Position numbers and translations under genes: made by a program
Origin: Ricinus communis
Taxonomy: Eukaryota > Streptophyta > Magnoliopsida > Malpighiales > Euphorbiaceae
Assembly (NCBI RefSeq): GCF_019578655.1
Contig: NC_063260.1
Span: 23,708,888-23,772,887 of the forward strand
Direction: 5' to 3'
Length of the DNA stretch: 64,000 nt
The notes under the pieces: model-generated
What the model was told of the DNA's origin: nothing
The model's database searches: none
Seen by the model: the letters and a program-made list of their open reading frames with translations, nothing else
Shown: positions 45,701-56,524 of the stretch, one piece after another
Numbering within the stretch: the stretch's first letter is position 1
How the letters are laid out: each line of letters opens with the position of its first letter

Positions 45701-48700
45701 GAGTAAGGACCTGACCTTTATATGCTCCTTCCTTGTGGTGTAATATATTTCTCTTCCCTCTCTCTCTCTCTCTTTCTATGTCCATCTATCTAGTCTGTTA
45801 TGAGGATGTGTCTGCTTGGTTTCAAACGCACAGATGTGTCTGTTTCTGTATTTCTTAATATTTGATATTGCATATTTTTTCTGCAGTGTTATTTCTTCTC
45901 ACCCGATTGACTTTGATATGGCGGTAGGCACATCTCATTATTTAAGCAGCTTAGAAGCAAGCACAGAGAATTATCTGGACAATGAGCCCAATCAATGTGA
46001 ATCCATGGAACTTGAAATGTTTCCTATGGTTGAGGAAGAACCTCTTTACCCTGTTCAATCATTTGATGAATATCTCCATAACAAAGCAGAGCATACAGGG
46101 GCTATACAAGTGGTGAGTTCAGATGAAATGCATGCAGAACTAAGCATGCAGGAGCTTTGGGGTAACAGTATCTTTCGAGAAGCTGGTTTGAATCTTCAGA
46201 TATTTGGCGAGGTTGAGGAAGAACCTGAAAACAGTGCCAAGTCTTTTGGTGAGCATCATCAAACTGATGGAAAACAGATAAAGGTTCCAGATTTGACACA
46301 AGCAGAAAATGAAAATGATGAGGTTATTAAAGAAGACTGTAATATAAGTAACCTTGAAGTAAGCATAGAGAAACTTAGGGAAAATATGGTTGCTCAGGAA
46401 GAATGTAGGGACATAGAAATGTTCTGTATGGTTGAGGAGCCTCCAGAAGAAAATAGATCGATTCCTGACAAACATAAGAGCAATACTGAGCACAAAATGT
46501 TATACAGGGTTGATGAGCTTCCAGAAGATACTAGACCATTTGGTGAAGAGCATCAGAGCAGTGCAGAGCATGAAACTTTATTACAAATGACATCTCCAAG
46601 AAATAGCACATATGAGGCTTTAACAGAAGATCATCCATTGTCTGTAACACTCGATACCACTCCTAGGCCCAGGTTCCCTAATGCTTCAGGTAAACAGGAT
46701 CTGGAATCATGTTTCATGGGGCCTGTTGCAATTTATCTCTATAATAGTTTTATCAGATTTGGAGATTAACTTATAAAGTAAAAATTGGTAATTATACTTT
46801 TATAATGAAAATTTATTCAAAAAGCTATATTTCTTTGGTCTTCTCATTTCTACCTTTTGCAATATAGATGATTTTTTTTTTAAATGAGTGTTTGGGCAGT
46901 GGGAAGGCCAAGGTTGTTGCAGATTAAGCTCAATATAGTAGCATGTTTAAACTTGTTTATGAAAATTATCCCTCAGTAATAAGTTGCACAATTTTTCTCT
47001 CCATGCAGGAGCTATGACACCGGAGATTTCGGTAATTCCTACCCCAGCCGCTAAAGAGGGTGCTCGTGTTCCAAGGAAACGGAAGTGTGTTTTTGATGAT
47101 ACGATAGTGTTTCCTAACAAGTATGTAGTGATTATCTCATCTAAAACTTAAGATTATCTCATAAAAAATTTAAGTCATTTCTTTGTGCTTAATTAAAGTG
47201 AATTTTTGGTTGTTCATTTGAGGAAGTCTATGCAAGGTATTATTTTCTGAATCATTGCTGTGATGAGTATTATCATAACCACAAATTTACATTATAGATA
47301 TGTTGTTATCTTCTGTTATATGAGATGAGTTCAGTATTCAATTTATTACAGTAAGTGTTATGTTTTAACCTTAAATGCTATCCATAAGGTGATCGATGTT
47401 AGGAAATAATTTCTTTTATTCACTTCTACAGTGTAATTAAGCAATGTATAGAAGATTCAAGTGACTTGGTCTCTAAACGAAAAAAAGCTCCTCATACTGC
47501 TCTCACTGCTTGGAGAGCCTCTCGAGTTTCCCGTCTTCCTCGTTGTTTCTTGGAGTCTCTGATTCCTTGTGAGTTCACCATACAGTACTCTGATTATTAT
47601 TATTATTATTATTATAAATATATATATTGTATTCTTTCAAATTGAACGACTAACCACGAGCCGGGAATAGAAAACAGGAATAGATTCATAAGTTTGAAGC
47701 CTCATAATAGAGCTTATGCTTGATAGGGATATAAGATCATATAGAACCTGTACACGTGGTGGATAAATATTAAAAGCAATTCTCTGTTTTATTTATTTTA
47801 TTTTAAATCATTTTACATATAAAGATAAAATAAATAAGGATTCGGCCCCCTATTAGTCATCTGAGATATATTTCCATTACATATACAGGGTTACCCTTTA
47901 TCCTTTTTGGCATTTTGATGGAAGAAAAATTCTTTACTTTACTGATGCAAAGCAGTCAACTCCGTTTGTTAGAACAGCTTCCACCGACTCTCTGCAGCTA
48001 TCCTATTTTTTTGAAAGAAAAAATTACTTCTCAAGAAACCAGACACACTAAGACAGAAGTCTTGTCCATTTGTAAATGGTACTTCAGCAGCAGCTAGGTC
48101 TAGAGCAGAATAGTGACCATTACATTATTGCATAACTTCCAATTTACTAAACATGTCTCCCCCAGGTACTGCATCGGATCTTAGATCCCTTCTTTGTGGG
48201 AAAAAATTAAAGATTTCAGAATCACTTGATACTGTGAGAGTTCCACAAACATTCACTTCTGAGTGTCCTACTGCTCGTAGATCAGTAGAAACTGTTGAAT
48301 CTCCAGAGAAGTTGGACAAATCAAAAATTTTAGTTGATGGTCGACTAGTTGAAACGATGGATTCTCTTGAAAAGTTAAATGTGTCAGCATCTCCAGCTGT
48401 TGATAGACAAGGCAAAACTGTGGAACCTCGAGCAACCTTAGGCATGTCAGAGTCGCCTACTGCTATTAGATCCTTGGAGCAAGAGAGGATTGCTCCTGAA
48501 ACACCTATTCTGCATACAAAATCACTGAGGACTTTTGAAAGTCCTGAAAGACCTGAAATTTCTAATTTAGATAGGGTAAGGCTGGAGTCTGAAAGAGTGG
48601 AGAAAGAGCTATCTCCAAGCAAGGGACACGAACTTGATCTCAATATGATGAATGAGGTTAGCAGTCACCATTATAGTTTTTGTTTTGAGACAACAAAATA

Positions 48701-49792
48701 TTTTGCCAGACATGTTCTGCATCAAAATCTATAAAAACTAAAATTTCGTTTTTCTCCAGGAGATTAGTTCAGATGAAGGAGATAACCAGAACCAATGTAA
48801 GAACTATCTAAAGTTAATTTCTAACTTCTTCTTCAGTTTAATGTGTCATTTAAATTGAATACAAATGAATTTCTTATCTCATATTTATGTCATTACAGAT
48901 GGGTGGTCAGGAAGAACAAGGTAAGGTGGATAAGTTTTGCTATATTTTCTTTTCCTTTCAGCTTAAATATCAACTTCTAGTGCCCACTTCTTAAGCTTTC
49001 TGGTGACTCTACTGTATTTGCGGCTTAGAGTGGCTGTAAGGTGCCTGCATCGAAGTTTTCTAAAACAAAAGAATAGAAGGGAGGAAGAAGTAGTAAATCT
49101 GCTGAGTCTTTTGGAAGGAAGAGCCAAGAAAGAAAGTGCGAGGCTATTCTATGAGATACTGGTATACATCTTTTTTTTTTTCTTTAATTTTCAAATCTTT
49201 ATCTCTTTTTATTAACCCACCATTTTAGGCAAATTGGTCTATAATATTTTTCAGATAGGAATCAAGTTCTGCCTGCAAGAGCTTGAAGTTTTCTTCATTT
49301 CCTTAACAGTGAACTGAATTTGAAATAATATTGAGATGTTTGTTCCCCCGGAAGGTGGAAAATTATCTTTTCCTTTTTTCTTGTGTGAATAGAAGCACCT
49401 ATGGCAGTGCAGCTGCTAATTCTTAATGCAAGTCACATTTGCCCCTTTTGTGTGCATTACTAAGGTCTGCATATCACCGGAGAAAAGAAATTGAACTAAA
49501 GGCTAAAAGATGAATATTCTTGAAGTAGACTAGCAGCAGTTGTTTTAACCTTGTTAAGAGAAAGTTTTGCATGGAAGCCATAACTATTTTAACTGTCACT
49601 CTTGGTAAATGTGATGCAGAAACTCATGGTTTGTATAGTTGAATGCAGGTGTTGAAAAGCAAAGGATATGTGCATGTGAAACAAGAAAATGCATATGGTG
49701 ACATTCTCGTATGGAAAGCCTCTCAATGGGGACAAGCATGTAGCGAAGATAGTGTTGAAGCCGATTGGCGTTCCATGTACTCGGATTCCTAA
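42789..49792 (+). CDS. SYN2: Cohesin kleisin subunit, Rad21/Scc1 family (SYN2-like)
   Basis: Kleisins close the SMC1-SMC3 ring that holds sister chromatids and act in DNA repair. Exons: 42789-42912, 44207-44471, 44561-44598, 44669-44727, 45641-45702, 45887-46689, 47009-47120, 47432-47568, 48166-48656, 48760-48796, 48899-48920, 49029-49161, 49649-49792; all GT-AG and in phase, 808 aa. The N-terminal Rad21/Rec8 domain is complete (MFYSHSFLSRKGPLGAIWVA, VTYRVLAYLLLGVVRIFSKK). Residues about 225-412 contain four degenerate acidic repeats. A nuclear-localisation-like RVPRKRKCVFDDT is coded across 47009-47120. The C-terminal winged helix that binds SMC1 is present (YGWSGRTR, LLEGRAKKESARLFYEILVLKSKGYVHVKQ, ending DSVEADWRSMYSDS). 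Exon 11 is 22 nt. Length and exon pattern fit Arabidopsis SYN2/RAD21.1 (about 810 aa, from memory); a SYN4 or SYN3 paralogue is less likely. Confidence 0.9.
47592..47615. repeat. (TTA)n microsatellite in cohesin intron 8
   Basis: About eight TTA/ATT units. Confidence 0.85.
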
Positions 49793-52413
49793 AACATGTT
49801 TATAGTGTGTAGTCTAGTCTGTGTATAGAGTCTTCAGGTTTATGTAAGCATGTATAGTGGTAGAAGTACCTTCCTGTTTCACAAGGAATCTTGAACAGGA
49901 AGAATCCAGCAGTAATGACCTTTTTGAGAAAAAATAAAATGAAAGGAAATAACAAAAAAAAAAATGTAAATTTTTTTGCAAATTTACATGGTGTTTGGTT
50001 GTTTTATTCAAAAAAAAAAAAAAAAACTAAAAATTAATAAAAAATAAAATGTGATAGAGAAAATAACCATGGACATTTTTCCTTAATGTAAATCTACCAT
50101 TTCCTTTCTTTTCTTGGACTACTAAAATATGTTCAATGTTTTCAAGCTTAACCGATCTTGCCCAGAAAGCGATAGCCATTTAAAGGCCTCAGCCCATCAG
50201 AAAGCTTATCTGTTGCGAAGCTTCTGGGCCAATCAGAAAGTTTATTTGTTAGATAAATTTTTTTAGAAATATTTTAAAATTAACAAAAGATGTCATTTTA
50301 ACTATATAAATCTTTTTAAAAAAATATTTTGTTTTTAGTATTTTCTAAAAATGTGATGTACTTGTTTTCTGATTTTTAGTTTTTTAATATTTTTTAAAAA
50401 TCATAAAAATTAAAAAAATCAAAATCCTAAAGAATTTTAAAAATTACATTTTTTAATATTTTTATACAGTAAAATCAAAAAATATACACTGTATTTTTAA
50501 TAAAAGACTAAAAATATAAAAAAAAATTATTATTTTTTCTAGAAACTAATTCGAGTGTGAGTTCGGATTTCAAACGGTATAATTGTATAGTAATGTAGTG
50601 TGTTAGTATTAATTATATTTATTAAATTTTTGATAATATGATATATATTTTTAATTAATTAATATTAGATAAGATAATTTAAGAAACTTTTTACATTATA
50701 CAGCAGTTTAATCCACTCTTTTCTTAATTCTAACCAATTAATTTTATTTTTATTATTAAACTAAAAGACTAATTAATATATAATATTATATATTAATTTT
50801 ATTTAAAACTACGTAATTTTATCTAAAATTAAAACTACACAGTTTAAAATAAAGAAAAAAACTAACATACATTCTAAATTACAGAACCTATATTTCTTGC
50901 TCCATTTATTAAGCCGCCGTCCACCTCCTCCATTGTCAACACTCAGCCGGCCTCCTCTTCCATCGAATTCTGTCAAGTTTCCAGCCGTCCTCCTCCTCCT
51001 TCACGACTCCGCCTCCTCCTCCTCCATTTTTTTTCTGTCACGACCCAGGTAGCAGCTCTTTCTCTGCATTTTTTTAAGAAAAAGCTTGAAGATTGATAAC
51101 TATGAAAAATAAATTGAAAACGAAATAAGATTGGGATGAGCAATTAAATAAGTTGGAAAAATGCGACCATCGTGAGCTTCATAATGAAGTTTTCTTTCTT
51201 GACAGATTGAGATTGTTATTGCTTTTATAGCTTTTTATTTTATTTTTATGAACTGATCTCTTCTTAGTTTAATGGCCTTCAAGTTGTAAATCTACCTGCC
51301 GCGTATTAAAAAAAAATATAAAGGAAGACAAGAAGTGAATTTCTATGTTAAAGATTGAGCAATTTACTCAAAGAACTTTTTGGGTTTCAAGCACTATGAT
51401 TTCATTAGCTAGAAAAATCTCGCAAAGAAATAATTCAAGTTGACCGATGTTATCATCTAAGAGACATTTGGTTTGACAATTTTCCACCCGCAAATGAATT
51501 CTAATTTCTACTGGTGTTTATGTCGTTCTTTTCTTGTTTATCTCTCTTATTCTTTTTGTCATTGTTTCAGGCCAAAGTTTATGTTTTTACACATTGCAAA
51601 TTTAATTAAGACAAGTGATTTTGTATTCCTTTCTCCAGGTTAAAGATTCAATAAGTGATTCTAATATCAGAGATGTATTAAATTGTTCATTGCTTTTGTA
51701 GTATTCAGATCTTTATAGGCTGCCTTATATCACTTGTTCTGCGATATGTTGTTGGGATTTTCTTATTTGTATTTTAATTTTCTACTGTTAATGTTGTTTT
51801 CTAATTTGCTCCTATGGAGTTTGTTGAATTCTTAACTATTTTAGGTTTTGGAATTTACATATATATTTTGGTTTTCTGTATAATTTATTTATAATTATAA
51901 GATTTACAACTACATATTGATAATGAGCTGGAATTCGAGTTTGAATTCGAGCTTGTATATGAGCCGAGCCTGATCATTATATAAAATATTGAGCTAATAA
52001 TCAGTCGAGCTCGACTTCAACTCGTTTATAGATAGTGTCTAAGTTAATTATGAGTCAAGCTTGAATCGAGCTCGAACATTGCAAAATTACAACGAGCCGA
52101 GCTCGAGCTCAGTCATTTTTTCATGAGCCAAGCCTAAACATTGAAAAGCTCAGCTCGTTTATACCCCTAATTACAGCTAAACACCTCAACTCCAAATGTC
52201 TACTGTTTCTTTTAAAAAAATTATTTTCCGCTCTACTCTTCAAACAAACCCTACTCTTTCAAGGTCTCGATGTTAAACACGCTCCAACTTTTGTTTTCAA
52301 ATGTAATTAGATTTTTAGATAATTTTCTAAATCGGGAAAGTGGATTTGGTGTGTACACAGGTGAATGATTTTGTGAGTGCAAAACGAATTACAACAGATT
52401 ATATAGCAGAGAC
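49793..52413. other. Spacer and probable spliced 5' leader of uL13m
   Basis: 49793-50880 is cohesin 3' UTR then AT-rich DNA. Around 50905-51048 is a CTCC-rich, GC-richer stretch ending CACGACCCAG|GTAGCA, which looks like a 5' UTR exon with a splice donor. A matching acceptor is GTACACAG|GTGAATG at 52360, giving a 53-nt second leader segment up to the ATG at 52414. That segment contains a tiny upstream frame (ATG ATT TTG TGA). The roughly 1.3 kb between them would be a leader intron; it contains a GAGCTCG-rich repeat. Confidence 0.5.
51930..52173. mobile_element. GAGCTCG-rich repeat with hAT-like right end
   Basis: Dense in gagccgagc, gagctcgag and tcgagctcg words and ends ...GCTCGTTTATACCCCTA, whose reverse complement TAGGGGTATAAACGAGC looks like a hAT-type terminal sequence. 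No matching left terminus or target duplication was found, so it is probably a fragment. Confidence 0.45.
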
Positions 52414-55400
52414 ATGGCAAGTCAAGCAACTTTTAATGGCAACATGAAGGTGAGATATATTTATATATTGGAAATAAGAAAAAAGAACATTGACTTGTAA
52501 TAACCCATAGCCCTGTTTATCATTTGCCACACAAATTCGTCCACACTAACTTCTATGTAAAATTAGATTGAAGCACTCTAAATGTTTGTGAAATTGACTG
52601 AATGACCTCTACATTCATTTAGTGACAGGCGGAGATGCTTTCTACAGGTTCATGGCTCAGAAGTTTTGGAATATGTAAAAAAGAGCTGTATAAGTAGGAT
52701 TTGTCTGTCAATGGAATCGTGTATCATTTCTTATTGTATTTTCTGATTTTTTTGTCTACGTTAAGGCATTGAGCTATTTAACTAATATACCCCGTGTCAG
52801 TTAAATTTAATGTATGCAACATAGTTTGCTAGAATTAATTTCTTGGTTTTTAGTGCCCAAGATTTCATTTCAGATTTCATGAATAACTCTATGGGATACT
52901 TGTTGGACAACTGTGATTACTCCTGGGTCTATTGTATGCGAATTTAAAATTACACCCATAGAAAGGATATATTGATGATTGATGCTTGAGATTAACATGG
53001 ACTCCAATCAAAATCAGAAAATACCTTCTTGTATGCTTGCAGAAAGCATTGGCCGGCCTCAGAAGAATCAATCTTGAAGGTTTGAGATGGAGAGTATTTG
53101 ATGCCAAAGGCCAGGTGGGAATTGCCTTTACTCTATTCTATTTGCTGTTGTGCAATTTGATAAACTAGTAAGCTAGAAAATGTTACCTATATACTAACTA
53201 GTTTTATTGAGAAAAATAATATAATGAACTTACGATCTCTAATTTAAAGGTAAGTAAGTGAATCTATTGATTAAGTGAATATAATGCTCAGATATGGACA
53301 AATGAAAAACTAAATTGATTAAGTGAATTTATTTTTGAGAGTATGGGCACTTTTCTGAAGTGCCTACATTGTTGATTAAGTTTTTTTGAAATGCTTTAAT
53401 CAAAACGTCAATGTCAAACTTATTATCTTTAGCTCACTAAGTTTGAAAATATAACAGTGATTCACTTCTTTTAGGTCCTTGGAAGATTAGCATCTCAAAT
53501 TTCAACAGTAATTCAAGGCAAGGATAAACCTACTTATGCTCCATATCGTGAAGATGGAGATATGTGCATTGTGATTAATGCAAAGGATGTATCTGTTACG
53601 GGAAGAAAGATGACTGATAAGTTTTATCGTTGGCATACAGGGTATCGCATTTTCCACTCATAACTTCCTAATAACCATAGTCATTTTGCAAATACTATAT
53701 TGTAAGGATAGGAAAACATGAACTTTGTTACACTCTTTTGGTGTTTCAAGCTTTTCATTGCCAAACAACGTTCATGGTATCCAAAGGATGTAAACCTTGA
53801 TAAAGTAACAGAAGGGTGAAGGTTTCCATGCAAAAATTTTATCTCACTGAATAGATTGTTGTTTTTTCCCATTCTGTTCTCTGAGAAAGGTGCCCAATAT
53901 AACTTCATTAAATATTGAAACTTGGTGCATTAACATATGACTTTCTTGAGATGAAGTCCTATCTTGGTGCTGAAAATTATGTGTTTCATGTAGGTATGTG
54001 GGTAATCTCAAGGAAAGGAGCTTAAAGGATCAGTTGGCAAAGGACCCTACAGAAGTTATTCGCAAAGCTGTCTTGCGCATGCTTCCTAGAAACAAATTAC
54101 GTGATGTTAGTACTACGTTAGACATTTATATTTACTTGAAAGACTACCTGTGCTGTTCATGTCTTTCTTGTGTCAAAATGCTTTTGCCTTTCTGTTTGCT
54201 GTTTACTGATTTTGTCTTCACTCACCTCATTTTCTACTAGTTCTGAGGCATACTAATGCCTATTTTTTGCAGGTTGCAGTACATCTGACTCTAGTGTAGT
54301 TTGATTGTCCTGTGTGATAGGCTATATTAAAATGCAGCTAATTTGGTTAGAGATACTTAACATACTGCTTACCCTACTTTAGAAGAACTATTCAAGACAA
54401 CTTAGAATGCAAGATTAAGAAAAAGATTGACAAATATCTATTTATTGTAGCTAGCATCACATAGAAATGTCAAGGCAAACTCTTGTTTGAATACGGACAA
54501 AAGGAAGATAAACAGAATGCAAATGTTCATCTGGTTTGGCATTAGGCTATATCTACTAGTCCAAGAAAGCAGAATGATAAATAAAGACTTACACAACAGA
54601 TACGGAGTACCTGTCAAAATCTCAAACTTCTAGTGCACTTGACCTCATAAATAGAATTTTTTTAATAATGTTATACAAAATCTAAAATGCTAATGGGTTC
54701 ATATGTCCTAAATATGTACTGAATCAAGTCAAAAGTTTGTAATATATATATACTATTTTTGTGCATTTACATTCCTAATGCCAGTTTGGCCACTTCTTCA
54801 GTTTTTTGAATCAGAAAAGGTAGGGAAAAAGAAGATAGGCATGATTTTATGCAACTCAAGGCTTGCAAGAAAACATGAAAGCTCCCAATCTGATCTATTT
54901 GTAATCCCACTCATGAAGCATTAGTTCTCGTAGTATATTTTAGTACTTCAATTTTTGAAAGTTACCTCCATCAATATTTCTGTGGGTATCTTTCTCCTTT
55001 GACCTAAACTGAGAGCTGCTGGACCCAGTCTAATGATGCTCTAGACAAGTGCAATTATGTGCCTTTTCCTTTCCTTCTTTGGTTGTAAGATACATGTGCT
55101 GCCATTTCTTGACTCATATAAATCTTTCAAGTTTGAAGCTAACTAATATTCACAATACTTTACTGATTTCATGTATGTAGCATGTTCAGAATGTGATTCT
55201 CATAATATATTGATTTTGTATGGTTGTAGGATAGAGATCGGAAATTGAGGATTTTTGCTGGAAGTGAGCATCCATTTGGTGATCGGCCCCTTGAATCATA
55301 TATAATGCCTCCTAGAACTGTACGAGAAATGCGGCCACGTGCCAGACGGGCTATGATCCGAGCTCAGAAAAAGGCTGAACAGCAACGACAAGGTGCCAAT

Positions 55401-55451
55401 GAAATGCAGAAAGGCAGGAAGAAAGAAGTTGAAGTAGAAATCACGCATTGA
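52414..55451 (+). CDS. Mitochondrial large-subunit ribosomal protein uL13m
   Basis: Component of the mitochondrial large ribosomal subunit. Exons 52414-52449, 53043-53114, 53475-53641, 53994-54105, 55230-55451; GT-AG, in phase, 202 aa. The L13 domain begins about residue 25 (LRWRVFDAKGQVLGRLASQIS) and contains [28 protein letters not shown], the L13 signature region with KERSLKDQLAKDPTEVIRKAVLRMLPRNKLRDDRDRKLRIF (read in segments) and GSEHPFGDRPLE. The basic tail (REMRPRARRAMIRAQKKAEQ) and the C-terminal EVEVEITH are typical of plant mitochondrial L13. The N-terminus MASQATFNGNMKKALAGLRRINL is short and amphipathic, so targeting may be non-cleaved. The plastid L13 would carry a longer transit peptide, which is absent here. 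Confidence 0.93.
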
Positions 55452-55633
55452 AATTTGGCATAATGATACAGGGAAAAGAGGATATGACTAGATGCAACAT
55501 TGAAAGAGATAGCATGTGTCTCCCTTGATGGTCTTTCTTTTTGCTGTCTATATGTAACCACCATAAAATAGTCCTGGATCCCGCTAAAAATTAATTTCAG
55601 TTTTCAAACATTTTGCAAATGCATTCCTTGAGG

Positions 55634-55710
55634 TGCTCTGAAAGTGAGTGCATTCTTTGGATACTCTGGAAGTGAGTGCCTTGGATGCTCTGAAAGTGTG
55701 CTAGGAGGGA
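55634..55710. repeat. Three-copy imperfect tandem repeat
   Basis: Units of about 24-28 bp built on tgctctgaaagtgagtgc / tactctggaagtgagtgc / tgctctgaaagtgtgc, just after the uL13m 3' UTR. Confidence 0.75.
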
Positions 55711-56277
55711 ATATGGCCCTAATAGATTTTGTGCGCGGTAGTTATCTAGTAGCCTTTGGCAAAAAAAAAAAGAAGAAATTGTGGCAAAGTTTCTGCCTGG
55801 AATTAAATGCTGAATTTCAAAGACTGATGGTTGTTGGTATCCAAGATGTACAAAACAATAAGATTATTGCTCCATGTGTATCATGCATGTGAACTATTCT
55901 GAAAATTTACTAACAAGTGGTAGATTTTATGTTTTTATCAGCAAGACTGTCTCTGGAGGTGTGATGATTAGTTTGCTAGTGAAATTCAATCTGTTCAGAG
56001 TAATTTAAAGGTTACGTGATATCATGGGACTTCGGACAGCACGCATACAGTGAACTGTGCCTTTACTTGCTTATAACATTGGGAACAAGAATTTCATTGC
56101 ATTTCATTGCTCTCCAGTTTCTAGGGAAGATAATATTCAATGACATCCTAAATGGAGTACAAGCAGGAGCAGGGGTAGGTGCAGGGACAGTGGCAGGGCT
56201 TTTGCTCTCAGCTCAGATGAGGTATTTCTCAGCACCTTCATGCGTGTAGAGCTTAATTGGACACAATTTTTCTTTTT

Positions 56278-56335
56278 CTATACCCAAGCAGAGAGAAATT
56301 TTTCTATATCTATACCCAAGCAGATAGCAATTCTG
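56278..56335. repeat. Two-copy tandem duplication in PDCL3-like 3' region
   Basis: ctatacccaagcaga occurs twice about 30 bp apart, followed by the similar gagaaattt and tagcaattc. Confidence 0.75.
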
Positions 56336-56524
56336 AAAGGTGAAAATTGAATAATAATATGATGAATGACAAACTTAAGCATATAAACACCAATAAATAA
56401 TTCAAATACTTGTACAAGCAGCAAGATAATATCCCCAAAACCAAATAAAGGACTGCTCTGATTGCATAGAATACACTTATTTTCCTTTCTCACGAAACCC
56501 ACAGGGAAAAAGACTACAAGAGTT

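Larger units (their letters stand above)
55452..56524. other. Convergent 3' spacer between uL13m and PDCL3-like gene
   Basis: Holds both 3' UTRs and two short tandem duplications. No gene was recognised. The 77-codon frame at 56016-56249 ends in a Gly/Ala-rich stretch but has no exon context. Confidence 0.55.

Noticed and set aside
46690..46769. Cohesin protein ending in the frame that runs past exon 6 into the intron.
   Set aside because: A GT donor at 46690 and an AG acceptor at 47008 join to the conserved PRKRKCVFDD block. The read-through end is intron retention.
48125..48643. 172-codon minus-strand Ser-rich frame.
   Set aside because: Antisense shadow of cohesin exon 9, caused by the Glu/Ser codon composition.
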